In this document: one piece after another, positions 24,277 to 33,514 of the stretch | How positions within the stretch are numbered: the stretch's first letter is position 1 | Layout: each line of letters opens with the position of its first letter | NCBI GenBank assembly: GCA_022823365.1 | Contig: JAJDXG010000016.1 | Span: 1 to 64,000 of the forward strand | Origin: Gemmatimonadota bacterium | GTDB taxonomy: Bacteria; Gemmatimonadota; Gemmatimonadetes; Longimicrobiales; Gaopeijiaceae | Length of the DNA: 64,000 nucleotides | Direction: 5' to 3' | Made by a program: the position numbers and the translations under genes | Notes under the pieces: model-generated | Told to the model about the DNA's origin: nothing | Database searches by the model: none | What the model saw: only the letters and a program-made list of their open reading frames with translations

Positions 24277-26883
24277 ATGAACCGCATCGAATTGCTGCGC
24301 GGTTTCCTCCGCGTTCCGCTCCTCCCGCCCGCTTTTCTTCTCGCCCCCGGCCTGGCCGCCGCCGCGCTGCTCTCCTCGCCGGCCCCGGCCTCGGCCGCCC
24401 AGGACGCCTACGAGTATCCGGACCCGTTCCCCGGAGGCTACCCGTCGCTCGCGGGCGCCGGCGGCGCGGGGCGGATGTACATGGAAAGCTATTTCCCCCC
24501 GCCGGTGACGGCGTCCCCCACATATCCGGCGTGGTCGCCCGACGGTGAAGAACTGGCGTTTGCGTACCAGGGGAGGATCTGGATCGTCCCGGTCGAAGGC
24601 GGGACCGCGCGCCAGCTGAGCAGCGGCCCCGGCTACCATTCCCAGCCCAGCTGGTCACCCGACGGGCGGCAGGTCGCCTACGCGGCCGACATCGACCGCA
24701 ACTTCGACATCTTCGTGGTGGACGTTGCCACCGGCGCGTCGCGGCAGTTGACCGATCATCCGTTTCTCGACCTACGGCCGCGCTGGTCGCCCGACGGCTC
24801 GCGCATCCTCTTCACCACCGAGCGCGACGGCACCTTCGACCTCTGGGTGTACGACCTGGCGCGCGCGGCCGCCGAGCCGGTGATCGCCGATCCCGACGTG
24901 AACGACATGGCCGGGGACTGGGTCGGTTCGAGCGGCGACATCGTCTTCGTGTCGCGGCGGGGCGAGGCCGCGCTGGGCTCGGGCTCGCTCTGGCGCTGGC
25001 GCGCGGACACCGGGGAGTCCGAACTCCTCATCCGCATCGAGACCAACTACCAGGCGGCTCCGGTCGTCGCCTCCCACGGGGGCATCGTCGCGTACATCAC
25101 CGACGCATCCGGCAACAACGACCTCTATGCCGTCCCCAGTGCGAAGTCGCTGCGCGGCATCCAGCCGGTGCGCCTCACGCACACGCGCACGGACGAGTAC
25201 TTCCCGTCATGGTCACCGGATGGCGAGCGCATCGTCTTCGCCCGCAACGGCGGCACCGACGACCAGCCGCGCACCATCGACGGCGGGATGGGCTTCGCGC
25301 TGTACACGGTCGGGCGGGGGGGCGGTCAGCCCCGGCGAGTGCGCATCGACGGCTACGCGTGGTCGGAGCCGACCGGCCAGTTGCGGGTGCGCGTCACCGA
25401 CTCCGGTGGGGAGCTGTTGCCGTCGCGCATCTATCTGACGGGCGCCGACGGGCGGGCGTACTTCCCCCACGGCAGCTATCCGCGCGTCGTCAGCGTTACC
25501 GAGGACTATTACTTCCACACCGACGGCAGCTTCACGGTGACCCTCCCCGCCGGCGAGGCGAGCCTCGAGGCCTGGCGCGGCTTCGAATACGAGCCCGTCT
25601 CGCGTCCCGTCGAGGTGCGGGCGGGCGAGCACACCATCGTCGAGGTCCAGCTCGACCGCTGGATCGACATGGCCGCCGAGGGCTGGTACTCGGGCGACAA
25701 CCACATCCATCCCAACTACGGCGGGCACTACTTCATCACTCCCGCCGATCTCGGCGACAAGGCTCGCGCCGAGGACCTGAACGTGGCCAACGGCATGATC
25801 GCCAACTACTGGGGCAACAGCCGGGTCGAGGATCTGGAACACTTCCTCGGGCGCCCGCATCCGCATCCGCACGACGATCCCAGGACCATCGTCTACTACA
25901 ACGAGGAATACCGGCCCAGCTACTTCGCCCACATGTCGCTGCTGAACCTGGTCGAGCTGATCACGCCCTTCTACATCGGCTCGGTCGGCACCGCCCACCA
26001 CGCCCTCTATCCCGACAACGCGCACGTGCTCCGCCGCGTCCACGAACAGGGCGGCATCGGTGGCTACGTGCATCCCTTCGGGCTCCGGCACCGCGACCCG
26101 GATGCCGCCGGAGCCGGCTCCGCCCGCGAGTTGCCCGTGGATGCCATCCTCGGCCTGGCGGACTTCGTGGACGTGGCCTGCATCTGGAGCGACGAGCTGG
26201 GAACGGCCGAGATCTGGTACCGCCTGCTCAACACCGGATCCCGCATTCCCGCGACGGCGGGCACGGATGTGATGTCGGATATCTGGCGGCACCCCGCGGT
26301 CGGCACCACGCGCACGTATGTCCATACCGGCGAGGACCGGCTCGACTACGACGCGTGGGCCGACGCCATGGCTGCGGGACGCGCCTTCGTGACCAGCGGC
26401 CCCATCCTCACGCTCGAGGTCTCGGGCAGGGAAATGGGCGAGGAACTGCAGGTCGCCGCGGGCGACAGGGTTACGGTGAACGCCACCGCCGAGTCGCTAT
26501 TCCGCATGCACCGTCTGGAGATCGTCCAGGACGGGCACGTGGTGTATGCCGTCGAAGCCGACGGCGACGGCAAGTCGCTGAGCGCCGAGCTGGAGATCCC
26601 GGTCGAAAACTCAGGCTGGATCGCCGCGCGCGCCCTGGGGCCGCCACAGCACGGCGCCATGGACAGCTACCTGTTCGCGCACACCAACCCGGTCTTCGTC
26701 ATCGCCGAAGACGAGCCCATCCGCTCCCGGGAAGACGCCGCCTTCTTCGTGCGCTGGATCGATCAGGTGCTGTACGAGCTGGAGTTCATGGACCGCTGGG
26801 ACGACCCCGCGCACAAGGAAGAGGTTCTCGCCACCTTCGAGGAGGGACGCCGCCTCTATCAGGCTCAGGTGGACGATCCCTGA
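24277..26883 (+). CDS. Exported TolB-propeller / CehA-McbA-type metallohydrolase fusion
   Basis: An 868-residue secreted protein. After a signal peptide (ending about ASAAQ), residues 80-370 form a propeller of TolB/PD40 repeats (PAWSPDGEELAF, PSWSPDGRQVAY, PRWSPDGSRILF, PSWSPDGERIVF). The C-terminal half is a PHP-like CehA/McbA hydrolase with metal motifs GDNHIHPNYGGHY, GYVHPFGLRHRD and GTDVMSD. CehA and McbA themselves hydrolyse carbamate esters; the PHP fold generally serves phosphoesterases and amidases, so the substrate here is open. The start at 24277 follows AATGGAG. A HPHPHDD stretch near residue 530 adds further histidines. It is divergent from the S9 peptidase. Confidence 0.85.
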   Translation: MNRIELLRGFLRVPLLPPAFLLAPGLAAAALLSSPAPASAAQDAYEYPDPFPGGYPSLAGAGGAGRMYMESYFPPPVTASPTYPAWSPDGEELAFAYQGRIWIVPVEGGTARQLSSGPGYHSQPSWSPDGRQVAYAADIDRNFDIFVVDVATGASRQLTDHPFLDLRPRWSPDGSRILFTTERDGTFDLWVYDLARAAAEPVIADPDVNDMAGDWVGSSGDIVFVSRRGEAALGSGSLWRWRADTGESELLIRIETNYQAAPVVASHGGIVAYITDASGNNDLYAVPSAKSLRGIQPVRLTHTRTDEYFPSWSPDGERIVFARNGGTDDQPRTIDGGMGFALYTVGRGGGQPRRVRIDGYAWSEPTGQLRVRVTDSGGELLPSRIYLTGADGRAYFPHGSYPRVVSVTEDYYFHTDGSFTVTLPAGEASLEAWRGFEYEPVSRPVEVRAGEHTIVEVQLDRWIDMAAEGWYSGDNHIHPNYGGHYFITPADLGDKARAEDLNVANGMIANYWGNSRVEDLEHFLGRPHPHPHDDPRTIVYYNEEYRPSYFAHMSLLNLVELITPFYIGSVGTAHHALYPDNAHVLRRVHEQGGIGGYVHPFGLRHRDPDAAGAGSARELPVDAILGLADFVDVACIWSDELGTAEIWYRLLNTGSRIPATAGTDVMSDIWRHPAVGTTRTYVHTGEDRLDYDAWADAMAAGRAFVTSGPILTLEVSGREMGEELQVAAGDRVTVNATAESLFRMHRLEIVQDGHVVYAVEADGDGKSLSAELEIPVENSGWIAARALGPPQHGAMDSYLFAHTNPVFVIAEDEPIRSREDAAFFVRWIDQVLYELEFMDRWDDPAHKEEVLATFEEGRRLYQAQVDDP

Positions 26884-26990
26884 CTCCGCGCCGTCGCCAT
26901 CAAGTGGTCCGCGGGATGGTCTTGGGCGCAGTCTGCGACCGAGGCGCTCAGGGTCCGCGGGGCACGTGCGCGGCAAGCGCTTCGTACCCC

Positions 26991-27593
26991 TCAGTGCCGG
27001 TGGTCCTCACGTCCCTGATGCAGGACGACGTGCAGGAGCGTGCCCGCCACGAAGGCCTCCAGGAGATGGCTGTCGACAAAAGGCAGGCCGGCCACCACGC
27101 CGGTGCCCACCACGTATCCCGCCAAGGTGGAGGCCAGGATCGCTGCCACCCCGGCGCCTGCCGCCCGCGCGCCGTGACGCGGCGCCACCAGCCACCAGAT
27201 CAGCAATCCAATCGCCACCCGGTGAACCACCACCGCGAGGACGAAGGCCGGGGAAGCGCCGGCCGTGAGCGCGCTCCCCTCCACCAGCGCGTGCACGGAG
27301 ATGCCCAGCACGGCGAAGACGATGGTCACGTCGTCGGTGTAGCGCGCCAGCGTACGGGACAGTCGCTCGACCATCGCGACCAGTCCGGCCCCGAGCGCCA
27401 CCACGACGACGGGCACCAGGCTGCGGTCGGCCCAGGCATGCGGCACCACCTGGGCCGCCACGAGGAGCGGAAGCGCGACGATGACCGCTGTATCGAGCAG
27501 CCGGACCGTGCGCGGCCGGTGGTGCATCGTGACGTAGATGAGCACCCCGGCCAGTGGAGCCAGCAACGCTGAGACGAGAGGGAGCATGGCCAC
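26991..27593 (-). CDS. ZIP-like membrane protein
   Basis: About 200 residues, with seven or eight hydrophobic helices. The pair SVHALVEGSAL and VHRVAIGLLIW sits where ZIP transporters carry HNxxEG and HKxPEG; the second glutamate is isoleucine, so only part of the binuclear metal site remains. The C-terminus is histidine-rich (HVVLHQGREDHRH). Start is GTG at 27593 or ATG two codons later. It is convergent with the TolB/CehA gene (107 bases with nothing visible) and divergent from the first DUF1592 gene. Metal transport is plausible but not secure. Confidence 0.62.
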   Translation of the reverse strand: MAMLPLVSALLAPLAGVLIYVTMHHRPRTVRLLDTAVIVALPLLVAAQVVPHAWADRSLVPVVVVALGAGLVAMVERLSRTLARYTDDVTIVFAVLGISVHALVEGSALTAGASPAFVLAVVVHRVAIGLLIWWLVAPRHGARAAGAGVAAILASTLAGYVVGTGVVAGLPFVDSHLLEAFVAGTLLHVVLHQGREDHRH

Positions 27594-27684
27594 AAAATAG
27601 CCGTTTCGTCAACCTTGCGCGGAGGGTCCACGCGAGCTATTCGTCTACGGTTAGGTGTCTTCCAGATCGTGGGGAGGAGTGTCA

Positions 27685-30150
27685 ATGCGTGGAGTTGCCG
27701 CATCCGGGCTCATCTCGGGACTTCTGCTGGCAAGCGGAAGCAGCTTCGTCGGCCCGGGCGCGGCCGGACCGGACCGGGGACCGGCGGCGCCCGCGGGGCA
27801 GCCGACGGCCGCCATCGCCGGCCACGGCGCCGCCACCATTGCCAACGAAGACCTCACCGCCGTGGTCGTCCGCTACTGCCAGGTCTGCCACAACGACTTT
27901 CTCCAGACCGGCAACCTGTCCCTGATCGGCTTCGATGTGGCCGCCGCCCCGAGCGCGCCGGAGACCGCGGAAAAGATGATCCAGAAGCTGCGCGCCGGAA
28001 TGATGCCGCCGCCGGGCATCCCGCGCCCGGGGGGCGATACCCTCCAGCTCCTGGTCGAGACCCTCGAAGCCAACATGGACCGGGCCGCTGCGGAAGCCCC
28101 CAACCCGGGCGGCCGCACCTTCCAGAGGCTGAATCGGGCCGAGTACCAGAGGTCGATCCGGGATCTTCTGGAGATCGAAATCGATGCGGCGAACTTCCTT
28201 CCGCTCGACACCAAGAGCGCGAACTTCGACAACATCGCGGACGTGCAGCTCCTGTCTCCGACGCTGCTGAGCGCGTATCTGAAGGCGGCCAGCGAGATTT
28301 CGCGCCTCGCCGTCGGCAACCCGCTCGCGGGGAACCAGGAAACCACCTACCGCATTCCCCGGCTGGCCTCGCAGCGCGAGCGCGTGCCGGGCGCACCATA
28401 CGGTTCCAGGGGCGGCACCTCCGTCGTGCACAACTTCCCCGCTGACGGAACCTACGAGTTCAGCGTCTCCTTCCACTACTCGCCGGAAGGCTACCTCTTC
28501 GGCCGTAACGAGCCGGGCGAGGCGGTGGACATCTCAATCGATGGCGAGCAGGTCGCGCTGCTTCCCGTCGACCGCTTCATGGGCGAAGTCGATCCCGGCG
28601 GCAAGGGCCTGATCCTCGAGACCGGCCCCATCCAGGTGCGCGCGGGCCCGCACCGCGTCTCCGCGGTCTTCATCCCGACCGAGCGCGGACCAGTGGACGA
28701 TCTCTTCTCGGCTCACGGGCACAGCATCGCCGACACCCAGATCGGCATCGGATACGGGCTCACCATGCCGCCCCACATCCGCGACCTGGTGATCAAGGGA
28801 CCGGCCAGGGTGACGGGCGTCTCGGACACCCCGAGCCGCCGCAACATCTTCTCCTGCCGTCCCACCGGACCGGAAGAGGTGCGGCCATGCGCCCGCGCCA
28901 TCATCGAGCGGATCGCAACCGACGCCTACCGCAGGCCGGTGGATGAGGCAGACCTGACCGGGCTGATGGCCTTCTACGACCAGGGCGAGCAGGAGTCCGG
29001 CTTCGAGGGCGGCATCCGCTACGCCCTCGAGGCGATCCTGGCCAGCCCTCACTTCATCTTCCGCTTCGAGGAATGGCCGGAAGGAGTGGAGCCCGGCGAA
29101 ACCTACCGCATCAGCGACATCGATCTGGCCTCCCGTCTCTCCTTCTTCCTATGGGCCTCTCCTCCGGACCAGGAGCTTGCGAGCCTCGCGCGCGCCGACC
29201 GGCTTTCGGGACGCACGCTGCGCGAACAGACTCTGCGCATGCTGGCCGATCCTCGCTCGAGCGCGCTCAGCAGCCGTTTCGCGGCGCAGTGGCTGCGCCT
29301 GTCGGATCTGGAGAAGCTGAACCCCGATATGGTGCTCTTCCCGGACTACGACCAGCAGCTCGGCGATGCGCTCATCCGGGAGACCGAGCTGTTCTTCGAC
29401 CACCTGTTCCGCGAAGACCGGCCGGTTACTGAATTCATCACCGCGGACTACACCTTCGTGAACGAGCGCCTGGCCACCCACTACGGGATTCCCGGGGTGG
29501 TCGGCGAAGAGTTCCGCAAGGCTCAGTACCCGACGGAACGGCGCCGCGGCGTCTTCGGCCACGGCAGCGTTCTCGCCCAGAGTTCGCTCGCCAACCGCAC
29601 TTCGCCGGTTCTGCGCGGGAAGTGGGTGATGGAGGTCATCCTCGGTACGCCGCCCCCTCCTCCCCCGCCGGGCATACCCGACCTCGACGAGACCGAGGGG
29701 ACGGAGGGCACGCGCATGCTCACCACGCGCGAACGGATGGAAATCCATCGCGCCAACATGGTCTGCAACGCCTGCCATCAGTTCATGGATCCGATCGGGC
29801 TGGCGCTCGACAACTTCGACGTCACGGGCCGCTGGCGCATACGAGAGAACGGCATCGCGCTCGACACCCGGGGTCAGCTCTACGACGGCACGCCGCTCAC
29901 CAGCCCCACGGACCTGCACGAGGCGATGCTGCGGTTGAAGACACCGGTGCTGCGCAACTTCACGGTGAACCTGATGGCCTACGCCCTGGGACGCCGCGTG
30001 GAATACTACGACATGCCCGCCGTACGACGGATCGTGCGGCGAGCCGAAGAGAACGACTATCGTCCTTCCGAGTTCATCCTCGGCATCGTCGAGAGCGATG
30101 CCTTCCGCATGCGCAGGGCAGCGGAGCTGGCCACGGAAGCACAACGCTGA
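27685..30150 (+). CDS. Exported di-CxxCH cytochrome-type protein, DUF1587/1592/1588/1585 (cassette A)
   Basis: An 821-residue exported protein. After a signal peptide, a cytochrome-c-like segment has C65QVCH69 and a likely distal methionine in KLRAGMMPPPG. Next come DUF1587 (RTFQRLNRAEYQRSIRDLL), a beta-rich inserted domain (about 220-360), DUF1595 (DAYRRPVDEADLTGLMAFY), DUF1592 (ILASPHFIFRFE, ASRLSFFLWAS), DUF1588 (GVFGHGSVLAQSS, SPVLRGKWVMEVILG) and DUF1585 (YALGRRVEYYD). A second CxxCH is C694NACH698. A seven-proline run lies between the last two. These families are known from Planctomycetes and Acidobacteria without a proven function. GGGGAGGAG precedes the start. DUF1552 partner follows after 56 bases. 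Confidence 0.9.
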   Translation: MRGVAASGLISGLLLASGSSFVGPGAAGPDRGPAAPAGQPTAAIAGHGAATIANEDLTAVVVRYCQVCHNDFLQTGNLSLIGFDVAAAPSAPETAEKMIQKLRAGMMPPPGIPRPGGDTLQLLVETLEANMDRAAAEAPNPGGRTFQRLNRAEYQRSIRDLLEIEIDAANFLPLDTKSANFDNIADVQLLSPTLLSAYLKAASEISRLAVGNPLAGNQETTYRIPRLASQRERVPGAPYGSRGGTSVVHNFPADGTYEFSVSFHYSPEGYLFGRNEPGEAVDISIDGEQVALLPVDRFMGEVDPGGKGLILETGPIQVRAGPHRVSAVFIPTERGPVDDLFSAHGHSIADTQIGIGYGLTMPPHIRDLVIKGPARVTGVSDTPSRRNIFSCRPTGPEEVRPCARAIIERIATDAYRRPVDEADLTGLMAFYDQGEQESGFEGGIRYALEAILASPHFIFRFEEWPEGVEPGETYRISDIDLASRLSFFLWASPPDQELASLARADRLSGRTLREQTLRMLADPRSSALSSRFAAQWLRLSDLEKLNPDMVLFPDYDQQLGDALIRETELFFDHLFREDRPVTEFITADYTFVNERLATHYGIPGVVGEEFRKAQYPTERRRGVFGHGSVLAQSSLANRTSPVLRGKWVMEVILGTPPPPPPPGIPDLDETEGTEGTRMLTTRERMEIHRANMVCNACHQFMDPIGLALDNFDVTGRWRIRENGIALDTRGQLYDGTPLTSPTDLHEAMLRLKTPVLRNFTVNLMAYALGRRVEYYDMPAVRRIVRRAEENDYRPSEFILGIVESDAFRMRRAAELATEAQR

Positions 30151-30206
30151 AGCCACACCGCGAGACCGTAGGACAGGGCCTATCCCGTCACCGACAGGAG
30201 CACGAC

Positions 30207-31628
30207 ATGAAGTTCATCACCGGAACCCACATCCCGCGGCGGACCTTTCTCCGGGGCTCGGGAGTCGCGCTTGCGCTGCCCCTCCTGGACAGCATGATTC
30301 CCGCCCGCAGGCTCTGGGGCGATGTGGCCGCCGAAGTGCAGAAGCCGCGCCTCATCGCCATCGAGAACTCGCACGGAGCCGCGGGGAGCAACGAGTGGGG
30401 CGCGACCCAGAACCTGTGGGCTCCGGCGAAGCTGGGACGCGGCTTCGATCTGAGTCCGAGCGCGCTCCAGCCGCTGGAGGGCTTCCAGGATCGCCTGACC
30501 ATCATCAGCAACACCGATGTGCGGCAGGCCGAGGCCTTCGCCCCGAAGGAGATCGGCGCCGACCACTTCCGGTCCAGCGCCACCTTCCTCACCCAGGCGC
30601 ATCCGCGGCGGACCGAGGGATCCGACGTCTACGTCGGCACCTCCATGGACCAGCTCTTCGCCCAGCGTTTCGGCCAGGAGACCGCGATTCCGTCCATGCA
30701 GCTCTGCATCGAGAACGTGGACCAGTCGGGCGGCTGCTCGTACGGGTACGCCTGCGCGTACACGGACTCCATCAGTTGGGCCTCCCCCACCGATCCGCTC
30801 CCCATGACCCGGGATCCGCGCGTGGCTTTCGACCAGCTCTTCGGAGCCGGAGGCACGCCCGAGGAGCGGGCACGCCGGCGCCGCACCCAGGCGAGCATTC
30901 TGGACTGGGTCACCGGGGAGGTGGCCCGCCTGCGCGCCTCGCTGCCTCCGGAGGACCGGATCCGCATGGAACACTACCTGGAGGACGTGCGCGAACTGGA
31001 GCGGCGCATCGAGCGCACCGAAGCCCGCAACACGAGCGGGTTCGAGCGCGAGCTGCCAGAGGCTCCGGTGGGCGTGCCCGACTCCTACACCGAGCACGTG
31101 CAGATGATGTTCGACCTGCAGGCGCTCGCCTTCCAGACCGACATGACCCGCGTCTTCTCGCTCAAGATGAGCCGCGACGTGTCGTCTCGCGTCTTCCCCG
31201 AGAGCGGCTGCGAAGGGGGCTTCCACCCGCAGTCGCACGCATCCGGCGACGAGGGCGTGCTGGGCTTCTATCAGATCAACAAGTACCACGTCGGCCTGCT
31301 CCCCTACCTGCTCGAGAAGCTCGAAAACACGGCGGAGGTGGATGGCACGCTGCTCGACAACACGATGGTCGTGTACGGCTCGCCCATGGGCGACGGAAAC
31401 CTGCACAACCACCGTCGCGTGCCTTTCATCGTGGTGGGCGGACAGGCCATGGGACTCGAGGGCGGGCTCCACGTCAAGGCTCCGGACGGCACACCGCTGG
31501 CCAACGCGATGCTCACGCTGCTCCACAGGCTCGGGCTGGACGACCTCGACAGCTTCGGCGACAGCACGGGCGAGATGCTGATGAGGCTTCCCGCCTCCTA
31601 CGCCGACGACGTCAGCTCGAGTTCCTAG
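30207..31628 (+). CDS. Tat-exported DUF1552 protein (cassette A)
   Basis: A 473-residue DUF1552 protein. Twin arginines R11-R12 lie in HIPRRTFLRGSGVALALPLL, so it is exported folded. Conserved blocks include NEWGATQNLW, GADHFRSSATFLTQAHP, MQLCIENVDQSGG and NLHNHRRVPFIVVGG. The family's HxxSHH-type motif appears as H340PQSH344A345; the last histidine is alanine, unlike the cassette B copy. DUF1552 genes regularly follow DUF1592 genes and the pair is presumed to act together in the periplasm; the reaction is unknown. CAGGAG at 30195-30200 sets the start. Confidence 0.9.
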   Translation: MKFITGTHIPRRTFLRGSGVALALPLLDSMIPARRLWGDVAAEVQKPRLIAIENSHGAAGSNEWGATQNLWAPAKLGRGFDLSPSALQPLEGFQDRLTIISNTDVRQAEAFAPKEIGADHFRSSATFLTQAHPRRTEGSDVYVGTSMDQLFAQRFGQETAIPSMQLCIENVDQSGGCSYGYACAYTDSISWASPTDPLPMTRDPRVAFDQLFGAGGTPEERARRRRTQASILDWVTGEVARLRASLPPEDRIRMEHYLEDVRELERRIERTEARNTSGFERELPEAPVGVPDSYTEHVQMMFDLQALAFQTDMTRVFSLKMSRDVSSRVFPESGCEGGFHPQSHASGDEGVLGFYQINKYHVGLLPYLLEKLENTAEVDGTLLDNTMVVYGSPMGDGNLHNHRRVPFIVVGGQAMGLEGGLHVKAPDGTPLANAMLTLLHRLGLDDLDSFGDSTGEMLMRLPASYADDVSSSS

Positions 31629-31713
31629 TCGGGGACAGACGACGGTTCGAGCGAGCGTCCCGGCAGCGCCGACGGTGACGGAACGAAGAGTGCGCGCACA
31701 TGAAGGAGGGCCG

Positions 31714-33486
31714 ATGAAGGCCGCATGGAAGATCAACCTGGTGTGTCTGACGCTGCTGATCTCGGCAGCCGTGCCGCCGGACTCGCCGGTAGCCGACGCC
31801 GCCATGCGCGGCGACGCCGACGAGGTTCGCGAGCTGCTGCGCGCCGGGGCGGATGTGAACGCGGCCCAGGGCGACGGCATGACCGCGCTGCACTGGGCGG
31901 CCGAGAACGGCCAGCAGGAGTTGGCCGACGTGCTCGTGTTCGCGGGCGCGAACCTGGAAGCGGCCACCCGGCTGGGCGGCTTCACGCCCCTGATGGTGGC
32001 CAGCCGGGCTGGTTATGCCGGCATCGTGCGCCTGTTGGCGGATGCGGGCGCCAACCTCGAAGCGACCACCGAGACGGGCGAAACCGCGCTCCACTACGCC
32101 GCCTGGTCGGGCAACCCGGAGATCGCAGTGGCCCTGGTGGACAAGGGCGCCGATGTGAACGCGCAGGAATCCGCCAACGGGCAGACGCCGCTCATGTTCG
32201 CCGCCGCCTACGGCCGGACCGACATGGTGCGCTCGCTGCTCGGGGCGGGCGCGGATCCGTCGATCCAGACCAACGTCATCGACTACCCGGCCATGGCCCG
32301 GGAAGACCGCGTGCTCATCAGGCAGCGTGACGCCCGCCTCTCCGCGCTCTTCGGCGAGGACATCATCTCCGACACCCCCGTCGACGGGACCCGGCAGGAC
32401 GACGACGAGGAGGAGGAAGACGAAGACGAAGAGGAAGAGCGATCCGCCGGGAGAGCCGCCACCCGCGGGCAGACCCGGGCGCCGATGTCCTACGATCAGC
32501 TGGTGGGCAGGCAGGGCGGCAACACGGCGCTCCACTATGCCGCGCGCGAGGGCCACCACGACGTCGTCAAGACGCTGCTCGACGGTGGAGCCGACATCGA
32601 CCAGGTCACCGGCGGCGACCTGAGTTCCGCGCTGCTCATGGCGACCCTGAACGGCCACTTCGATCTGGCCATGTGGCTGCTCGACCAGGGCGCCGACCCC
32701 AACCTGCAGAGCGACCCGGGCGCCACGCCCCTCTACGCCGCGGTCCATCTGCAGTGGGTTCCCAAGTCCTTCTATCCGCAGCCCACCGCGATCAAGCAGG
32801 AGAACACCACCTACCTTGAGTTCATGAAAGCGCTGCTCGACGCCGGCGCCGACCCCAACGTGCGCCTGAAGCGCCACCTCTGGTACACCTCCTTCAACCA
32901 CAACGTCCTCGGAGTCGACACCTGGGGCGCCACGCCCTTCTGGCGCGCGGCCTACGGCACGGACGTGGACGCGATGCGGTTGCTGGTGGCCTACGGCGCC
33001 GACTACACCACGCCGACCTTCCGCCCGCCGGGACGCCCCTCGACAGGCAACGGCCGCGACGACGGCGAGCCGAAGCCGGATCCCTCGGGGCTGCCCGTGG
33101 TGCCGATCGGGGGCCCGGGCGTGCAGCCCATCCACGCCGCCTCCGGCGTGGGCTATGGCCTTGGGCTGGCCGGGAATGCCCATCGCCACGCCCCCAACGG
33201 CTGGCTCCCGTCGGTGCGCTACCTGGTCGAGGAACTGGGCGCGAATGTGAACGCGCGCGACTACAACGGGTTCTCACCGCTCCACAACGCGGCGGCCCGC
33301 GGGGACCGGGAACTCATCGAGTATCTCGTGGAACGCGGGGCGGACGTAACCGTGCTCACCCGCAAGGGCGAGACCACCGCCGACATGGCGAACGGTCCTG
33401 TTCAGCGGGTCACCGTCTTCCCGGAGATCGTGGCGCTGCTGGAGCGGCTCGGCTCGAAGAACAACGACAACTGCGTGTCCTGCTGA
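31714..33486 (+). CDS. Exported ankyrin-repeat protein (cassette A)
   Basis: A 590-residue protein with a short hydrophobic signal (INLVCLTLLISAAVPPDSP), so the ankyrin repeats lie outside the cytoplasm. About ten repeats are visible, five at 25-190 (GMTALHWAAENGQQELADVL, GETALHYAAWSGNPEIAVAL) and the rest at 265-570. A strongly acidic linker (DDDEEEEDEDEEEE) separates the two groups. It ends in NNDNCVSC, a terminal CxxC (C587, C590) shared with the cassette B paralogue. Ankyrin repeats bind proteins, so a scaffold for its neighbours is the natural guess. AAGGAGGG precedes the ATG. Confidence 0.9.
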   Translation: MKAAWKINLVCLTLLISAAVPPDSPVADAAMRGDADEVRELLRAGADVNAAQGDGMTALHWAAENGQQELADVLVFAGANLEAATRLGGFTPLMVASRAGYAGIVRLLADAGANLEATTETGETALHYAAWSGNPEIAVALVDKGADVNAQESANGQTPLMFAAAYGRTDMVRSLLGAGADPSIQTNVIDYPAMAREDRVLIRQRDARLSALFGEDIISDTPVDGTRQDDDEEEEDEDEEEERSAGRAATRGQTRAPMSYDQLVGRQGGNTALHYAAREGHHDVVKTLLDGGADIDQVTGGDLSSALLMATLNGHFDLAMWLLDQGADPNLQSDPGATPLYAAVHLQWVPKSFYPQPTAIKQENTTYLEFMKALLDAGADPNVRLKRHLWYTSFNHNVLGVDTWGATPFWRAAYGTDVDAMRLLVAYGADYTTPTFRPPGRPSTGNGRDDGEPKPDPSGLPVVPIGGPGVQPIHAASGVGYGLGLAGNAHRHAPNGWLPSVRYLVEELGANVNARDYNGFSPLHNAAARGDRELIEYLVERGADVTVLTRKGETTADMANGPVQRVTVFPEIVALLERLGSKNNDNCVSC

Positions 33487-33514
33487 CGGCTCCGAGGTCT
33501 TTCGAGGGGGGCGA

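Noticed and set aside
27615..27643. TTGCGC and TATTCG, 17 bases apart, as a promoter for the cassette A DUF1592 gene
   Set aside because: Only about half of the consensus bases match; too weak to list as a feature, though the position would fit.
32395..32445. The purine-rich GAGGAGGAAGACGAAGAC-type tract as a microsatellite or regulatory repeat
   Set aside because: It is in frame and encodes the acidic linker of the ankyrin protein; the codons are mixed rather than a simple repeat.
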